Below, in pieces: positions 6,200 through 6,502 of a stretch of 6,502 nt of DNA (positions are counted from its first letter, which is position 1; each line of letters begins with the position of its first letter). The DNA is from an uncultured bacterium (GTDB taxonomy: Bacteria; Actinomycetota; Coriobacteriia; Coriobacteriales; Coriobacteriaceae). Both the position numbers and the translations under genes were made by a program. The notes beneath the pieces are model-generated. The model was not told the DNA's origin. It did no database searches and was given only the letters and a program-made list of their open reading frames with translations. The stretch covers positions 1 through 6,502 of the forward strand of contig CAJMSV010000092.1 of assembly GCA_905216175.1 (NCBI GenBank). Direction: 5' to 3'.

Positions 6200-6502
6200 A
6201 TGGCGGTACTGTTTGTTGAATATCCCAAGTGCTCGACCTGTAAGAAGGCCAAGGTATGGCTGGACGAACATGGGGTAGAGTATATCGACCGCGATATCGT
6301 TTTGGACAATCCCACGGCTGATGAGCTTGCGACCTGGATTGCTCGTTCGGGGCTGCCGGTGCGGCGCTTCTTTAATTCGTCGGGCATGAAATATCGAGAG
6401 CTGGGCCTGAAGGCGCGTCTGGATGCGGGCATGACGGATCAGGAGTGCTGCGAGCTGCTGGCGACCGACGGCATGCTGGTCAAGCGCCCGCTGCTGGTGG
6501 GC
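6200..6502 (+). CDS. ArsC/Spx-family thioredoxin-fold protein (3' end cut by window edge)
   Basis: The first 101 residues are present and the frame is open to the window edge; family members are about 115-120 residues, so some 15-20 are missing. The N-terminus, VEYPKCSTCKKAKVWLD (6-22), carries a CxxC pair (Cys11, Cys14) in the position used by Spx-type regulators and ArsC-like reductases. Further family marks are FFNSSG (57-62), Tyr65 with RELGLK (66-71), and LVKRPLLV (93-100), the late Arg-Pro segment that ends in the conserved beta strand. AAAGGA at 6188-6193 lies six bases before the ATG. The family includes glutaredoxin-linked arsenate reductases, Spx/MgsR RNA-polymerase-binding regulators and proteins of unknown role such as YusI/YffB. 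The visible part does not separate these, although the CxxC pair fits Spx-like or redox proteins. No ars genes are beside it. Confidence 0.85.
   Translation, partial: MAVLFVEYPKCSTCKKAKVWLDEHGVEYIDRDIVLDNPTADELATWIARSGLPVRRFFNSSGMKYRELGLKARLDAGMTDQECCELLATDGMLVKRPLLVG

Overview
This window looks like ordinary chromosomal DNA from a high-GC Gram-positive bacterium. My best guess is class Coriobacteriia (Collinsella or a relative). The reasons are GC-ending codons throughout, AGGAG-type ribosome binding sites, GTG and TTG starts next to ATG, an ftsE-ftsX pair, an RNase R without the proteobacterial N-terminal HTH, and the style of the small recombinase and VanZ-like proteins. The taxonomic call is inference; no rRNA or marker alignment was possible.

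Layout, all genes on the + strand. Bases 1-206 are a pyrimidine-rich leader with a likely extended -10 promoter. At 207-1427 is ftsE, a divisome ABC ATPase with a disordered N-terminal extension of about 170 residues. It overlaps ftsX (1414-2334), the four-helix membrane partner. A strong intrinsic terminator (2360-2394) closes this operon. Next comes rnr (2472-4607), a complete RNase R with CSD, RNB and S1 domains, followed by a GC-rich hairpin. A 178-base gap then holds an array of ACCT/AGGT half-sites just ahead of a small serine recombinase (4785-5390). After that are a VanZ-family membrane protein with a TTG start (5496-6077) and the 5' part of an ArsC/Spx-family thioredoxin-fold gene (6200 to the window edge).

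How the genes fit together. FtsE and FtsX form one complex that couples ATP hydrolysis at the division site to activation of cell-wall hydrolases outside the cell. RNase R is an independent RNA-decay and quality-control enzyme. The right third reads as a series of single genes: recombinase, VanZ-like and ArsC-like, each with its own ribosome binding site and gaps of about 105-120 bases. This suggests a small accessory insertion or a loosely conserved stretch rather than a pathway.

I see no clear new multi-gene system. The points most worth a second look are the FtsE extension with its repeated IPDP motifs, the regularly spaced ACCT/AGGT array upstream of the recombinase, and the VanZ-like protein with a long Gly/Thr/Gln-rich external loop.
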